Positions 50,623-59,369 of a DNA stretch of 64,000 nucleotides are shown here, in pieces (within the stretch, counting starts at the first letter, position 1; each line of letters begins with the position of its first letter). Origin of the DNA: Rhodococcus sp. 14-2470-1b (GTDB taxonomy: Bacteria; Actinomycetota; Actinomycetes; Mycobacteriales; Mycobacteriaceae). The stretch lies in contig NZ_NPFY01000035.1 of the NCBI RefSeq assembly GCF_002259415.1, positions 235,171 through 299,170 on the forward strand. The letters are read 5' to 3'. The translations under genes were made by a program, and so were the position numbers. The notes beneath the pieces are model-generated. The model saw only the letters and a program-made list of their open reading frames with translations, was not told where the DNA came from and made no database searches.

Positions 50623-51846
50623 ATGAGCGAATCGACGGCTTCCCCCTCGCCGACCGAGCAGTTGTCGGCACGCCACCCCGTGCGGCTCGTGTGGGTGGTG
50701 ACCTTGCGCACACTGGCCAAGGCTTGGGACGACTCGATTTTCAGCAAATCCGCGACCGCGGCGTTCTGGCAGACCCTGTCGCTGCCGCCCCTGCTGCTCG
50801 GTGTCCTCGGAAGCCTCGGATTCGTCGCGGGATGGTTCGGGCCGAACACCATCGACATCATCGAGTCCAAGATCATCACGTTCAGTAGCACTCTGTTCAG
50901 CGACAGCGTCGTCGACGGCATCATCGAACCGACGGTGCAGGACATTCTTCAGCAGGGTCGGGGCGAGATCGTCTCGGGCGGCTTCGTTCTGTCGCTGTGG
51001 GCAGGGTCGTCGGCCATCTCGACGTTCGTCGATTCCATCGTCGAAGCGCACGGTCAGCAGGACGCTCGCAATCCGGTGTGGCAGCGTATTTTCGCGCTCC
51101 TGCTGTACGTCGCCTTCCTGGTCGTCGCGGTCTTCGTGCTTCCGCTCGTCGCACTCGGGCCGACGTACGTTCAGGCTCTGCTTCCCGATTCGTGGTTCGA
51201 GATCGGTAGCGAACTGATCGACATCCTGTATTACCCGGCCGTCGGCCTGCTGCTGATCGTCGGACTGACCACTCTGTACAAGGTCGCGTTGCACACGTCC
51301 CTGCCCTGGCATCGACTTCTGGGCGGCGCGTTGCTGGCCGGTGTCTTCTTCATGATCGCGAGCGCCGTGCTGCGGTTCTACCTCACCTGGGTCACCGGCA
51401 CCGGCTACACCTACGGTGCGCTGGCGACCCCGATCGCGTTCCTGCTCTTCACGTTCTTCCTCGGCTTCGCCGTGGTGCTCGGCGCCGAATTCAACGCGAC
51501 CATCCAGGAGTTCTTTCCAGCGCGCGCCACCAGGATCGAGCAGATGAGGGAGTGGCTCGCCGCGCAGGCCGCCTACGAGGAGTCGGGAGCCGTGTCCGCC
51601 GTCGCCTGGCGCCTCGCCACCGGTCCCATCCGTCTGACGGGCGACCGCTCACGACCCAAACGGGCCGAATCGCCACAAGCGGAACTCGGGCCGACCGCCG
51701 ATCCGACCGCCGATCCGACCACCGACCCGTCCACGACCGACTCGTCCACGACCGACCCGTCCGCGACCGACCCGACCCATCCGTCTGCTCAGCAACACGG
51801 TGGGCCGGAGAGGTCGGATCAGTCGCCCTTCTTCAAGCCGTCGTAG
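50623..51846 (+). CDS. YihY/virulence factor BrkB family membrane protein
   Basis: A 407-aa inner-membrane protein with six predicted helices between residues 45 and 305. Typical blocks are AFWQTLSLPPLLLGVLG and the WHRLLGGALLAGVFF to EFNATIQEFFP segment. The family was once called ribonuclease BN in error; its function is unclear. The last 60 residues are a low-complexity tail of TADPT/STTDP units. ATG 50623 follows CTGGAG. Its end overlaps the convergent DUF3039 gene by 28 bp. Confidence 0.88.
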   Translation: MSESTASPSPTEQLSARHPVRLVWVVTLRTLAKAWDDSIFSKSATAAFWQTLSLPPLLLGVLGSLGFVAGWFGPNTIDIIESKIITFSSTLFSDSVVDGIIEPTVQDILQQGRGEIVSGGFVLSLWAGSSAISTFVDSIVEAHGQQDARNPVWQRIFALLLYVAFLVVAVFVLPLVALGPTYVQALLPDSWFEIGSELIDILYYPAVGLLLIVGLTTLYKVALHTSLPWHRLLGGALLAGVFFMIASAVLRFYLTWVTGTGYTYGALATPIAFLLFTFFLGFAVVLGAEFNATIQEFFPARATRIEQMREWLAAQAAYEESGAVSAVAWRLATGPIRLTGDRSRPKRAESPQAELGPTADPTADPTTDPSTTDSSTTDPSATDPTHPSAQQHGGPERSDQSPFFKPS

Positions 51847-52055
51847 ACCTTCTTGCAGTCAGGGCATACCGGCGAACCGGGCTTGGCCGACTTGGTGACG
51901 GGAAACACCTCGCCGCACAGTGCAACCACGTGGGTACCCATGACCGCGCTCTCGGCGATCTTGTTCTTCTTGACGTAGTGGAAGAATTTGGGCCGGTCGT
52001 CGTCGGTGGTGTCGTCCGGCGCGATATCGGGACGTTCCTTGGTCTGAGTGCTCAT
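51819..52055 (-). CDS. DUF3039 domain-containing protein
   Basis: A 78-aa protein. The conserved core is KFFHYVKKNKIAESAVMGTHVVALCGEVF with CPDCKKVYDGL; one Cys plus the CxxC pair suggests metal binding. The ATG at 52055 has an AATAAT box 6 nt upstream and no ribosome-binding site. DUF3039 is widespread in actinobacteria without known function. It is divergent from DUF3099. Confidence 0.88.
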   Translation of the reverse strand: MSTQTKERPDIAPDDTTDDDRPKFFHYVKKNKIAESAVMGTHVVALCGEVFPVTKSAKPGSPVCPDCKKVYDGLKKGD

Positions 52056-52137
52056 GCCTCGATTATTCCGCACCGAAGCTACCCACGACCACCTACCGCT
52101 CAGTGCAATCCGAGCAACGTAGTGACACAGTGGAGGC

Positions 52138-52506
52138 ATGACGCGAACATCCGGGTTCTCCGACCCGGCGGACAGCGGCTCGGCCCGTCACCCAGCACTG
52201 ATCACCGAAGCACGAACGTCGGTGGAAGAACAGCATCGTGCTCGCGTGAAGAAGTACATGTTCATCATGTCGTTTCGGATCCCCGCGCTGGTGCTCGCCG
52301 CCGTTTCCTACAGCATCTGGGCCAACCCGTGGATTGCCATGGCGATCGTCGGGGTCTCCATCCCACTTCCGTGGATGGCGGTGTTGATCGCCAACGACCG
52401 ACCGCCTCGCACGAAGGACGAGGTGAGTCGCTACGACGGCCGCCGACAGGAGGACCCCGCGATCGAGGCGCGGGCGCACCACGTGATCGAAGCAGGCGAG
52501 GACTGA
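52138..52506 (+). CDS. DUF3099 domain-containing membrane protein
   Basis: A 122-aa protein with two adjacent transmembrane helices (about 42-60 and 64-84) preceded by the conserved ALITEARTSVEEQHRARVKKYM segment. The actinobacterial family is of unknown function. GGAGG lies just upstream of ATG 52138, and a CACAGT box ends 6 nt before it. It may share a promoter with the methyltransferase, which starts 32 nt later. Confidence 0.85.
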   Translation: MTRTSGFSDPADSGSARHPALITEARTSVEEQHRARVKKYMFIMSFRIPALVLAAVSYSIWANPWIAMAIVGVSIPLPWMAVLIANDRPPRTKDEVSRYDGRRQEDPAIEARAHHVIEAGED

Positions 52507-52537
52507 TCGATCGCTCCGTCCTGAGAGACTGAGCAAC

Positions 52538-54082
52538 GTGACTGCCCCGCTGCTCTCGGCCTGCCCACCGCTGCGCGACGCGTTCCTGCGGGTCGGGTAC
52601 TCCGCTGATGCCCTGCTCGACGCCCTCGGCGTCGACGCTCATTCCGCACTCGGTCGCAGTGAGCCGGTTCCGGTTCGGAGGGCGTCCCGTGCGCTCGGAG
52701 ATCTGGGCGTGCTCATTCGTCTGTTCCTGCTCGTCGACGACGTTCCCGCGGCCGATGCGTCGGCGGCACTGGCACCACTGCTGCTGGACGACGCTGTCGC
52801 GGCGGGAATTGTCGGGCACAGCGGCCCAGGTCTGGTACGGGCTGCCGTGGACATCAGGCCGCTCGACACCGGATCGGGTACCCGCTGGGTCGTGTCCGAT
52901 CTCGACGGCAGCATGCGGGACTCCCCTACTGCGTCCGATCACGTTCTCGGGGTCGGTCAGGCGTCGTTGTCACTGCTTCGCGGAACTCCTACAACACCGG
53001 TTCAGTCGGTTCTGGATGTCGGAACAGGGTGCGGAGTGCAGGCTGTCCACGCGGCGCACTATGCGGAATCGGTGACCGGAACCGATATCAGCGAGCGGTC
53101 GATGCTACTGGCCGCGGCCACGTTCGCGCTCAACGACATGGATGTCGAGCTTCTTCGTGGGTCGTGGTTCGAACCGGTGGAGGGACGTGTGTTCGATCGG
53201 ATCGTCGCCAATCCGCCGTTCGTCGTCGGTCTCGGCACGGTCAGCCACAGCTATCGCGACTCGGGGATCGATCTGGACGGCGCGAGCCGGCTCATGATCG
53301 AGCAGGCTCCGACGCATCTCGCTGTCGGTGGCACGGCAGCCATCCTCGCGTCGTGGATTCATGTCGACGGCGAGGACTGGCGACGCCGGGTGGCGTCCTG
53401 GTTGCCCGAGCACGGCGTCGACGCGTGGATCCTCCAACGTGACGTCGCAGATCCGGCCCTGTACGTGGGGACATGGATGAAGGACGGCGGCGTCGATCCG
53501 CGGGACGGAGCCGGAGCTGCCCAGGCGGAGGCGTGGCTCGATCATTTCGAGGCAGCTGCCGTGACGGGCATCGGGTTCGGGTTCGTCTATCTACGCCGAA
53601 CCGACCTTCCCACCGACGTCCTTGCCGAAGACCTGCGGCACGCGTTCGAGGATCCGCTGGGCGACGAGGCGATCGACTACTTCGCTCGGCTGACGTGGTT
53701 ACGCGAGAACGACGTCGCGACTGCTGTCTTCGAGCTGGATCCGGCAACGGCACTCGAGAAGGTGTCACTGCCGGGCGACGAGGGGTGGACGCCGGTGGTG
53801 ACCCGCGTGCATCGCGGCAACGGACCGAACTGGCAACACGAGATCGACGACCTGGGCGCCGCCCTGCTCGCTGGAATGTCCCCGGGTGGGTTGCCGCTGG
53901 CCGAGTTGATCGAACTGCTCGCGGTTGCGCACGGCGCGGAACCGGAGGACCTGACGCCTGCAGCTCTGACCTTGGTGGTCGATCTCTTTCGTCATGGATT
54001 GATCAGGCCCCGAGGTTTTCGGGCCCGATCGGGGCAAGTTCCGACCGGGAAGAGCTTCTCAGCAACTTCTCAGGCCGAGTAA
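52538..54082 (+). CDS. Class I SAM-dependent methyltransferase with N-terminal DUF7059 domain
   Basis: A 514-aa protein. An N-terminal winged-helix-like domain (about 1-140) precedes a Rossmann methyltransferase: motif I VLDVGTGCGVQAVHAA near residue 165, and IVANPPFVVG as the NPPF motif of N6-adenine or N5-glutamine methyltransferases (HemK/PrmC-like). A helical C-terminal domain follows. The target could be a release factor, ribosomal protein or nucleic acid. It directly precedes sigB, but a separate sigB promoter lies between them. Confidence 0.85.
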   Translation: MTAPLLSACPPLRDAFLRVGYSADALLDALGVDAHSALGRSEPVPVRRASRALGDLGVLIRLFLLVDDVPAADASAALAPLLLDDAVAAGIVGHSGPGLVRAAVDIRPLDTGSGTRWVVSDLDGSMRDSPTASDHVLGVGQASLSLLRGTPTTPVQSVLDVGTGCGVQAVHAAHYAESVTGTDISERSMLLAAATFALNDMDVELLRGSWFEPVEGRVFDRIVANPPFVVGLGTVSHSYRDSGIDLDGASRLMIEQAPTHLAVGGTAAILASWIHVDGEDWRRRVASWLPEHGVDAWILQRDVADPALYVGTWMKDGGVDPRDGAGAAQAEAWLDHFEAAAVTGIGFGFVYLRRTDLPTDVLAEDLRHAFEDPLGDEAIDYFARLTWLRENDVATAVFELDPATALEKVSLPGDEGWTPVVTRVHRGNGPNWQHEIDDLGAALLAGMSPGGLPLAELIELLAVAHGAEPEDLTPAALTLVVDLFRHGLIRPRGFRARSGQVPTGKSFSATSQAE

Positions 54083-54124
54083 GGGATAGAGCCTGGTCAG
54101 GCGGGTATCACAGGGTCGAGCGCG

Positions 54125-54151
54125 GGAACTTATCGAAGTCTTCCGGACGTT
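54125..54151 (+). promoter_or_regulatory. SigE/SigH-type promoter upstream of sigB
   Basis: GGAACT (54125-54130) and CGTT (54148-54151) are 17 nt apart, matching the GGAAC-N16-19-CGTT form recognised by stress ECF sigma factors. Mycobacterial sigB is known to be driven by such factors. Confidence 0.7.
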
Positions 54152-54187
54152 GAGCACTATGAGACACCACCGATCAGGAGGCAAGTC

Positions 54188-55159
54188 ATGACCAGCCCCA
54201 GCACCACGACCCGCCCGCGCCCCAGCGATGCCGACCTCGACGCCCAGAGTCCGGCCGCAGACTTGGTCCGCGTCTACCTCAACGGAATCGGACGTACAGC
54301 CCTGCTGACCGCCGACGAGGAAGTGGATCTCGCCAAGCGGATCGAGGCCGGGTTGTACGCGAAGAACGTGCTGGAGAACACCAAGCGGTTGACCGCCGCC
54401 AAGAAGCGGAATCTCGCCATCATCGTGCGCGACGGAAGTGCAGCCCGTAGCCACCTGCTGGAGGCCAACCTCCGCCTGGTCGTGTCCCTCGCCAAGCGAT
54501 ACACCGGACGCGGAATGCCTCTGCTCGATCTCATCCAGGAAGGCAACCTGGGTCTGATCCGAGCGATGGAGAAGTTCGATTACGCCAAGGGGTTCAAGTT
54601 CTCCACGTACGCCACGTGGTGGATTCGCCAGGCCATCACGCGTGGCATGGCAGATCAGAGCCGTACGATCCGGCTTCCAGTCCACCTGGTGGAGCAGGTG
54701 AACAAGCTGGCCCGGATCAAGCGTGAACTGCATCAGCAGCTCGGCCGTGAGGCCACCGACGAGGAACTGTCGAACGAATCCGGCATTCCCGCCGAGAAGA
54801 TCGCAGATCTTCTCGACCACAGCCGTGACCCGGTCAGCCTCGACATGCCTGTCGGCAGCGACGAAGAAGCACCGCTCGGAGACTTCATCGAGGATTCCGA
54901 AGCCACATCGGCCGAGAACGCGGTCATCGCCGGTCTGCTTCACACCGACGTACGGACGGTGCTGGGAACGCTCGACGAGCGTGAACAGCAGGTCATTCGG
55001 CTGCGCTACGGTCTCGACGACGGTCAGCCCCGCACCCTCGACCAGATCGGCAAGCTCTTCGGCCTGTCCCGCGAGCGTGTCCGTCAGATCGAGCGTGAGG
55101 TCATGGTGAAGCTACGCCAGGGAGACCGCGCGGAGAAGCTTCGCTCGTACGCGAGCTGA
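54188..55159 (+). CDS. sigB: RNA polymerase sigma factor SigB
   Basis: A 323-aa group 2 sigma-70, the same length as mycobacterial SigB. Region 1.2 is DLVRVYLNGIGRTALL, region 2 includes NLRLVVSLAKRYTGRGMPLLDLIQEGN, and region 4 ends with LSRERVRQIEREVMVKLRQGD. It lacks the long N-terminal region of SigA. It directs general stress and stationary-phase genes. ATG 54188 has AGGAGG 7 nt upstream. The ECF-type promoter upstream connects it to oxidative and envelope stress. Confidence 0.96.
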   Translation: MTSPSTTTRPRPSDADLDAQSPAADLVRVYLNGIGRTALLTADEEVDLAKRIEAGLYAKNVLENTKRLTAAKKRNLAIIVRDGSAARSHLLEANLRLVVSLAKRYTGRGMPLLDLIQEGNLGLIRAMEKFDYAKGFKFSTYATWWIRQAITRGMADQSRTIRLPVHLVEQVNKLARIKRELHQQLGREATDEELSNESGIPAEKIADLLDHSRDPVSLDMPVGSDEEAPLGDFIEDSEATSAENAVIAGLLHTDVRTVLGTLDEREQQVIRLRYGLDDGQPRTLDQIGKLFGLSRERVRQIEREVMVKLRQGDRAEKLRSYAS

Positions 55160-55215
55160 GCAGCACTCCCCGATCAGGTGGTGCAGCGGTGACTCGTCCC
55201 GCTGACTCACCCAAA

Positions 55216-55259
55216 GCAGTGGCCGCTCCGAGTGCTCGTGCACTCGGAGCGGCTACTGC
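55216..55259. terminator. Strong bidirectional hairpin between sigB and the GNAT fusion
   Basis: An inner 14-bp perfect stem (GCCGCTCCGAGTGC / GCACTCGGAGCGGC) with TCGT loop, extended to 20 bp by GCAGT/ACTGC with one mismatch. It ends 10 bp before the convergent stop. Confidence 0.8.
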
Positions 55260-55268
55260 TTGTGTCGG

Positions 55269-57947
55269 TCATCGCAATCGCCGAGGGCCAAGGTCCGCTC
55301 GGGTGGGTTCGGGACCGACGCGGAGGCGGGTATCGATGATTTCCGCTCCACTCGCCGACGCCAAGACGGGCTCACAGACGAGTTCGCGAAGTTCCGGGAT
55401 GTCGTCGGCCATCGCCGAGACTCGTTGGACGAGGTCGACGAGTGCGCTCTTGTTCACGGGTACGGCGTTTCGGTAGCCGGACAGCAAAGGCGCGGCCTTG
55501 GGCGCGTCGATCAGTTGCACGGCTTCGTCCTCGGTCAGTGGGAGCACGCGGTATGCGCGGTCCCCCAGTAGATCCGAGATGACGCCCGCCAACCCGAACG
55601 AGATCAACGATCCGAAGCTCGGGTCGTCCTGGACCTGCACGACGCACCCGATGCCTTTCGGCGCCATACGCTGCACCTGTAGCAGTGGTTCGCCCGTCTC
55701 GTGTGCGAGCGTGTGATACGCAATACGCACCGCGTCCGCGCCCGCGAGGTCGAGACGAACTCCACTGAGGTCCGGACGATGCTTCCACTGTGGTCCGGTT
55801 GCCTTGACGGCGACGGGATATCCGAGTTCCTCGGCTGCGGCGACAGCCTCGGCCTCGTCGGTGACCGACCGGAAGTCCACGACGCTGATTCCGTAGCAGG
55901 ACAACAGTTCTGCAGATTCGAAATCCGACAACCATCGATCCTTGCCGCCGGACATCCACCCACGGACCAGAGCCGATGCACGTTCGGAGTCGATTCCGTT
56001 CGGTCGAATCGGGGTGGACGCAGGTCTGCTTCTCCATGCGCTGTAGCGCCACGCCTTGGCGAGTGCCGTGACGGCACGCTCCGGGCTCGAATACGACGGA
56101 ACCGAACCACGCACGGGCTGACCCTGCTCACCCCGGACCGCCAGCACGTCGGGAATACCCTCGGTGGCAAGGAACGTCGTCAGCACCGGCTTGTCGGCGC
56201 CGCGGACGGCGTTGCCCAGTGCTTCGGCGAAGGGCTCGACGGTCACTGCGACCGGCGGTACGAACACCACGATCACCGAGTCGACGTCACCCGCCTGCAA
56301 TGCGCCGGACACAGCCGCCGCGAACTCCTGCGGACCCGCTTGAGGACCGACATCGATGGGCGCTCCCGCATGCAGTCCTTCGGCACGCGCGGCGTCGACT
56401 GCAAGCACACCGAGTGCAGTGGAGTTGCCGACGACCGCCACGCGCGGGCCCGCGGGCAACGGTTGGAAGCCGAACAGGATTGCGCAGTCGAAGAGCTGTG
56501 CGATGGTGTCGACCTGGATGACACCTGCCTGCTCGAACAGAGCTTTCACGATCGAATCGTCGATGTCCGGCCCCGTGGCCAGCGCCGGCGGAATCGCACC
56601 ACGTCCACTCTTGACGGCGACGATCGGCTTGGACCGTGCCACCCGGCGCGCAATTCGGGTGAATTTCCGTGGATTACCGAAGCTTTCGAGATACAGGAGG
56701 ACGACTTCGGTCGCGGGGTCGGAATCCCAGTACTGCAGTAAGTCGTTACCCGAGACATCGGCACGGTTTCCTGCCGAGACGAACGTGGAGAACCCGAGAC
56801 TGCGTTTGGTGGCCTGATCCAGAATTGCGATTCCGAGCGCGCCCGACTGACAGAAGAAACCCACGTGCCCCGGCATGGGAAGCGACGGTGCGAGCGTCGC
56901 GTTCAGCGCGAACTCCGGGTCGGTGTTCGCGACACCGAGGGCGTTGGGTCCGACCAACCGCATACCGTGGGCACGTGCGGATCGCACGAGCCGACGTTCG
57001 TTCTCTTGCCCTTCCGGACCGGATTCACCGAATCCCGCCGACACGACCACGAGTGCCTTCACACCCTTGTCGAGGCAGTCGTCGAGCACCTCGTCGATCG
57101 AATCCGCGGGCACGGCCGCGATTGCCAGATCCACCGAATCCGGAATGTCGTGGACTGTCGGGTAGGCCCGAACTCCACGAACCGATCGGTGGTCGGCGTT
57201 GACGGGATAGACCGGCCCGGTGAAGCCACCCGCGAGGAGGTTCGCGAGCACTGCGTTGCCGACTTTCGAACTGTCCGTGGAGGCGCCGATCACGGCAACG
57301 GACGTCGGGCTCAGCACGTTACGCACGCTACGGGCTTCGGCTGCCCGCTCACGCGAATTACGAACGGAGAGAAGAGCTTCGCTGGGATCGATGGCGAACT
57401 CGAGCCGTAGAACCCCACCTTCGTAGCTTCGCGAGACCTGGTATCCGGCCTCGCGAAACACCGTCACCATATTGCGGTTCTCGGCAAGAACCTCGGCGAC
57501 GAACATCGTCACCCCGTTCTCGGCCGCCGCTCCGGCGAGATGTTCCAACAGGATCGGTCCGAGTCCACGGCCCTGGTGAGAATCGGCGACGACGAAGGCG
57601 ACCTCCGCCGAGTTGCCGTCGCCTTCCGGTAGTCGCTCGTATCGACCGACGGCGATGATGTCGTCACCGAGGATGGCGACGAACGCGACTCGGGAGTGAT
57701 GGTCGACCGTCGTGAAGTTGAGGACATCACGCTGCGGCATCGTCGGGTACGGGCCAAAGTAACGCAGATAGCGTGTGCGTTCGGAGAGGCGCCCGTGGAA
57801 AGCGACGAGAGCGTCCGCATCCGACGGGACGATCGGCCGGAGATGGACCACTCCCCCGTCGGAGGCCAACACGTCGGCGACCCAGTGCTTGGGGAAGGAC
57901 GTCTCGGCACGTTCTCGTTCGCGCTCTTTGGCGGTGGGTTCAGTCAC
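55269..57947 (-). CDS. GNAT acetyltransferase fused to NDP-forming acyl-CoA synthetase-like protein (PatA/PatZ type)
   Basis: An 892-aa protein. An N-terminal GNAT domain (about 15-190) has the acetyl-CoA loop DSHQGRGLGPILLEHL. A CoA-binding domain follows (VAVIGASTDSSKVGNAVLANLL), then a succinyl-CoA-ligase-like domain (HVGFFCQSGALG), and an ATP-grasp domain at the C-terminus (about 665-890). Proteins of this kind acetylate lysines of acyl-CoA synthetases and other enzymes; in Streptomyces PatA the GNAT is also N-terminal. GTG 57947 has GGAGG and overlaps the acuC stop by 8 bp, so acetylase and deacetylase are made together. Confidence 0.88.
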   Translation of the reverse strand: MTEPTAKERERERAETSFPKHWVADVLASDGGVVHLRPIVPSDADALVAFHGRLSERTRYLRYFGPYPTMPQRDVLNFTTVDHHSRVAFVAILGDDIIAVGRYERLPEGDGNSAEVAFVVADSHQGRGLGPILLEHLAGAAAENGVTMFVAEVLAENRNMVTVFREAGYQVSRSYEGGVLRLEFAIDPSEALLSVRNSRERAAEARSVRNVLSPTSVAVIGASTDSSKVGNAVLANLLAGGFTGPVYPVNADHRSVRGVRAYPTVHDIPDSVDLAIAAVPADSIDEVLDDCLDKGVKALVVVSAGFGESGPEGQENERRLVRSARAHGMRLVGPNALGVANTDPEFALNATLAPSLPMPGHVGFFCQSGALGIAILDQATKRSLGFSTFVSAGNRADVSGNDLLQYWDSDPATEVVLLYLESFGNPRKFTRIARRVARSKPIVAVKSGRGAIPPALATGPDIDDSIVKALFEQAGVIQVDTIAQLFDCAILFGFQPLPAGPRVAVVGNSTALGVLAVDAARAEGLHAGAPIDVGPQAGPQEFAAAVSGALQAGDVDSVIVVFVPPVAVTVEPFAEALGNAVRGADKPVLTTFLATEGIPDVLAVRGEQGQPVRGSVPSYSSPERAVTALAKAWRYSAWRSRPASTPIRPNGIDSERASALVRGWMSGGKDRWLSDFESAELLSCYGISVVDFRSVTDEAEAVAAAEELGYPVAVKATGPQWKHRPDLSGVRLDLAGADAVRIAYHTLAHETGEPLLQVQRMAPKGIGCVVQVQDDPSFGSLISFGLAGVISDLLGDRAYRVLPLTEDEAVQLIDAPKAAPLLSGYRNAVPVNKSALVDLVQRVSAMADDIPELRELVCEPVLASASGAEIIDTRLRVGPEPTRADLGPRRLR

Positions 57948-59211
57948 GAGGGTCCTCCGGGTCGAGGCCGAGCAGGGGAAAGCTTGCTCGCCGGGTGGCG
58001 ATGATCGCCGAGTCGACACGCTCGAGCGCACGATCGGCGGCCTCGACGCTCCCCGCCACGGCGCCGCCCGGGCCGTCCCACGGGGGATAGTCGATGTCCC
58101 CGCCGTCTCCCATCACCTGCGGTAGGTCGACACTCGGAGCGATCGTGCGCACACGGTCACGCCACTGCTCGGGCAGAGCGAGGCCGGGGTCGATGCTCCG
58201 GCCCAGAGCGGCAGCGATCAGATGCGTCCATGCACGGGGCACGACGCGCACAAGACCGTAACCACCTCCGCCGACCGCGAGCCACCGCCCCTCGGAGTAC
58301 CTGTCCGCGAGGTCGCGCATGGCGAGGAATGCCGCATTCTGACCGTCGACGGTCAACGCCAGGTCGGCCAACGGGTCCTCCCGGTGACTGTCCACGCCGC
58401 ACTGACTGACGATGATCTGCGGACGGAACGCCGAGATGGCCCCCGGCACGATCGCATGAAACGCACGCAGCCACAACCGGTCTCCGGTTCCTGGCAACAG
58501 CGGAATGTTGATCGCGGTCCCTTCGGCCGGCCCAGAGCCGACTTCGCTCGACCATCCGGTGTTGGGCCACAGCGTCGCGGGATGTTGATGGAGTGACACC
58601 GTCAGCACTCGGGGGTCACCGACGAACGCCTGTTGCACGCCGTCACCGTGGTGGGCGTCGACGTCGATGTAGGCGATACGGTCGAAACCGTTGTCGAGCA
58701 ACCACGAAATGGCAACCGCAGCGTCGTTGTAGACGCAGAATCCGGATGCCCAGTCGGCCATGGCGTGGTGCATCCCGCCGCCGATGCTCACGGCCCGCCG
58801 TGCTCGTCCGGCCGCAATTTCCCGTGCCGCGGTCAGTGAACCACCGGTGAGCATCGCGGATGCTTCGTGCATCTTCTCGAACACCGGGTTGTCGTCCGAT
58901 CCCAATCCGTGTTCCACGTGATCGGGATCCACCAACGCCGTACCCTTCTCGGGCGCACGTTTGACCGCCTCGATGTAGGCGGGTGTGTGAATTCGGAGCA
59001 GCTCGTCGTCCGGAGCCGCAGTGGGTTCGACGAGTTCGATTCCCTCCAGAACGCCGATCTGTCGCGCGAGCTGCATCGTCAGATCCAGACGCGTCGGGTT
59101 CATCGGATGATCCGCACTCCACCGGTACGAGAGGTACTCCGCGCTCCAGACGACGATGTCGTCGCCTGCCACCGGAGTACGTGGTGGCGATGCCGTCGCC
59201 TGATCTGCCAT
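57940..59211 (-). CDS. acuC: Acetoin utilisation protein AcuC / class I-type lysine deacetylase
   Basis: A 423-aa histone-deacetylase-fold protein. Zinc and catalytic motifs are intact: GGGMHHAMADWASGFCVYND with the His pair, IDVDAHHGDGVQ with zinc Asp and His, QCGVDSHREDPLADL, and the late tyrosine in GGGGYGLV. AcuC reverses acetylation, classically of acetyl-CoA synthetase, in the cytoplasm. ATG 59211 lies 8 nt after a TAGCGT box. It is the first gene of a two-gene transcript with the GNAT fusion and is divergent from ideR. Confidence 0.93.
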   Translation of the reverse strand: MADQATASPPRTPVAGDDIVVWSAEYLSYRWSADHPMNPTRLDLTMQLARQIGVLEGIELVEPTAAPDDELLRIHTPAYIEAVKRAPEKGTALVDPDHVEHGLGSDDNPVFEKMHEASAMLTGGSLTAAREIAAGRARRAVSIGGGMHHAMADWASGFCVYNDAAVAISWLLDNGFDRIAYIDVDAHHGDGVQQAFVGDPRVLTVSLHQHPATLWPNTGWSSEVGSGPAEGTAINIPLLPGTGDRLWLRAFHAIVPGAISAFRPQIIVSQCGVDSHREDPLADLALTVDGQNAAFLAMRDLADRYSEGRWLAVGGGGYGLVRVVPRAWTHLIAAALGRSIDPGLALPEQWRDRVRTIAPSVDLPQVMGDGGDIDYPPWDGPGGAVAGSVEAADRALERVDSAIIATRRASFPLLGLDPEDPRD

Positions 59212-59219
59212 GACACGCA

Positions 59220-59225
59220 ACGCTA
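59220..59225 (-). promoter_or_regulatory. TANNNT -10 box upstream of acuC
   Basis: TAGCGT (minus strand) ends 8 nt before the ATG at 59211. Confidence 0.5.
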
Positions 59226-59340
59226 CTTGTCGCGCCGGGACTGTGCGAGCGTCCCTCGGTGTTGTAGTCGGTTACCGGCGGGTACGAATTCGCGGCACGC
59301 GGGCACATGGCCTACGGCGCCACTATGCGCCGATCAACGG

Positions 59341-59346
59341 TAGAAT
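59341..59346 (+). promoter_or_regulatory. Candidate -10 box upstream of ideR
   Basis: TAGAAT ends 23 nt before the ideR GTG, leaving room for a short leader with the GAAGGGG site. No TTGAC-like -35 box is visible. Confidence 0.45.
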
Positions 59347-59369
59347 CCGTTGCGACGAAGGGGTTGAGT

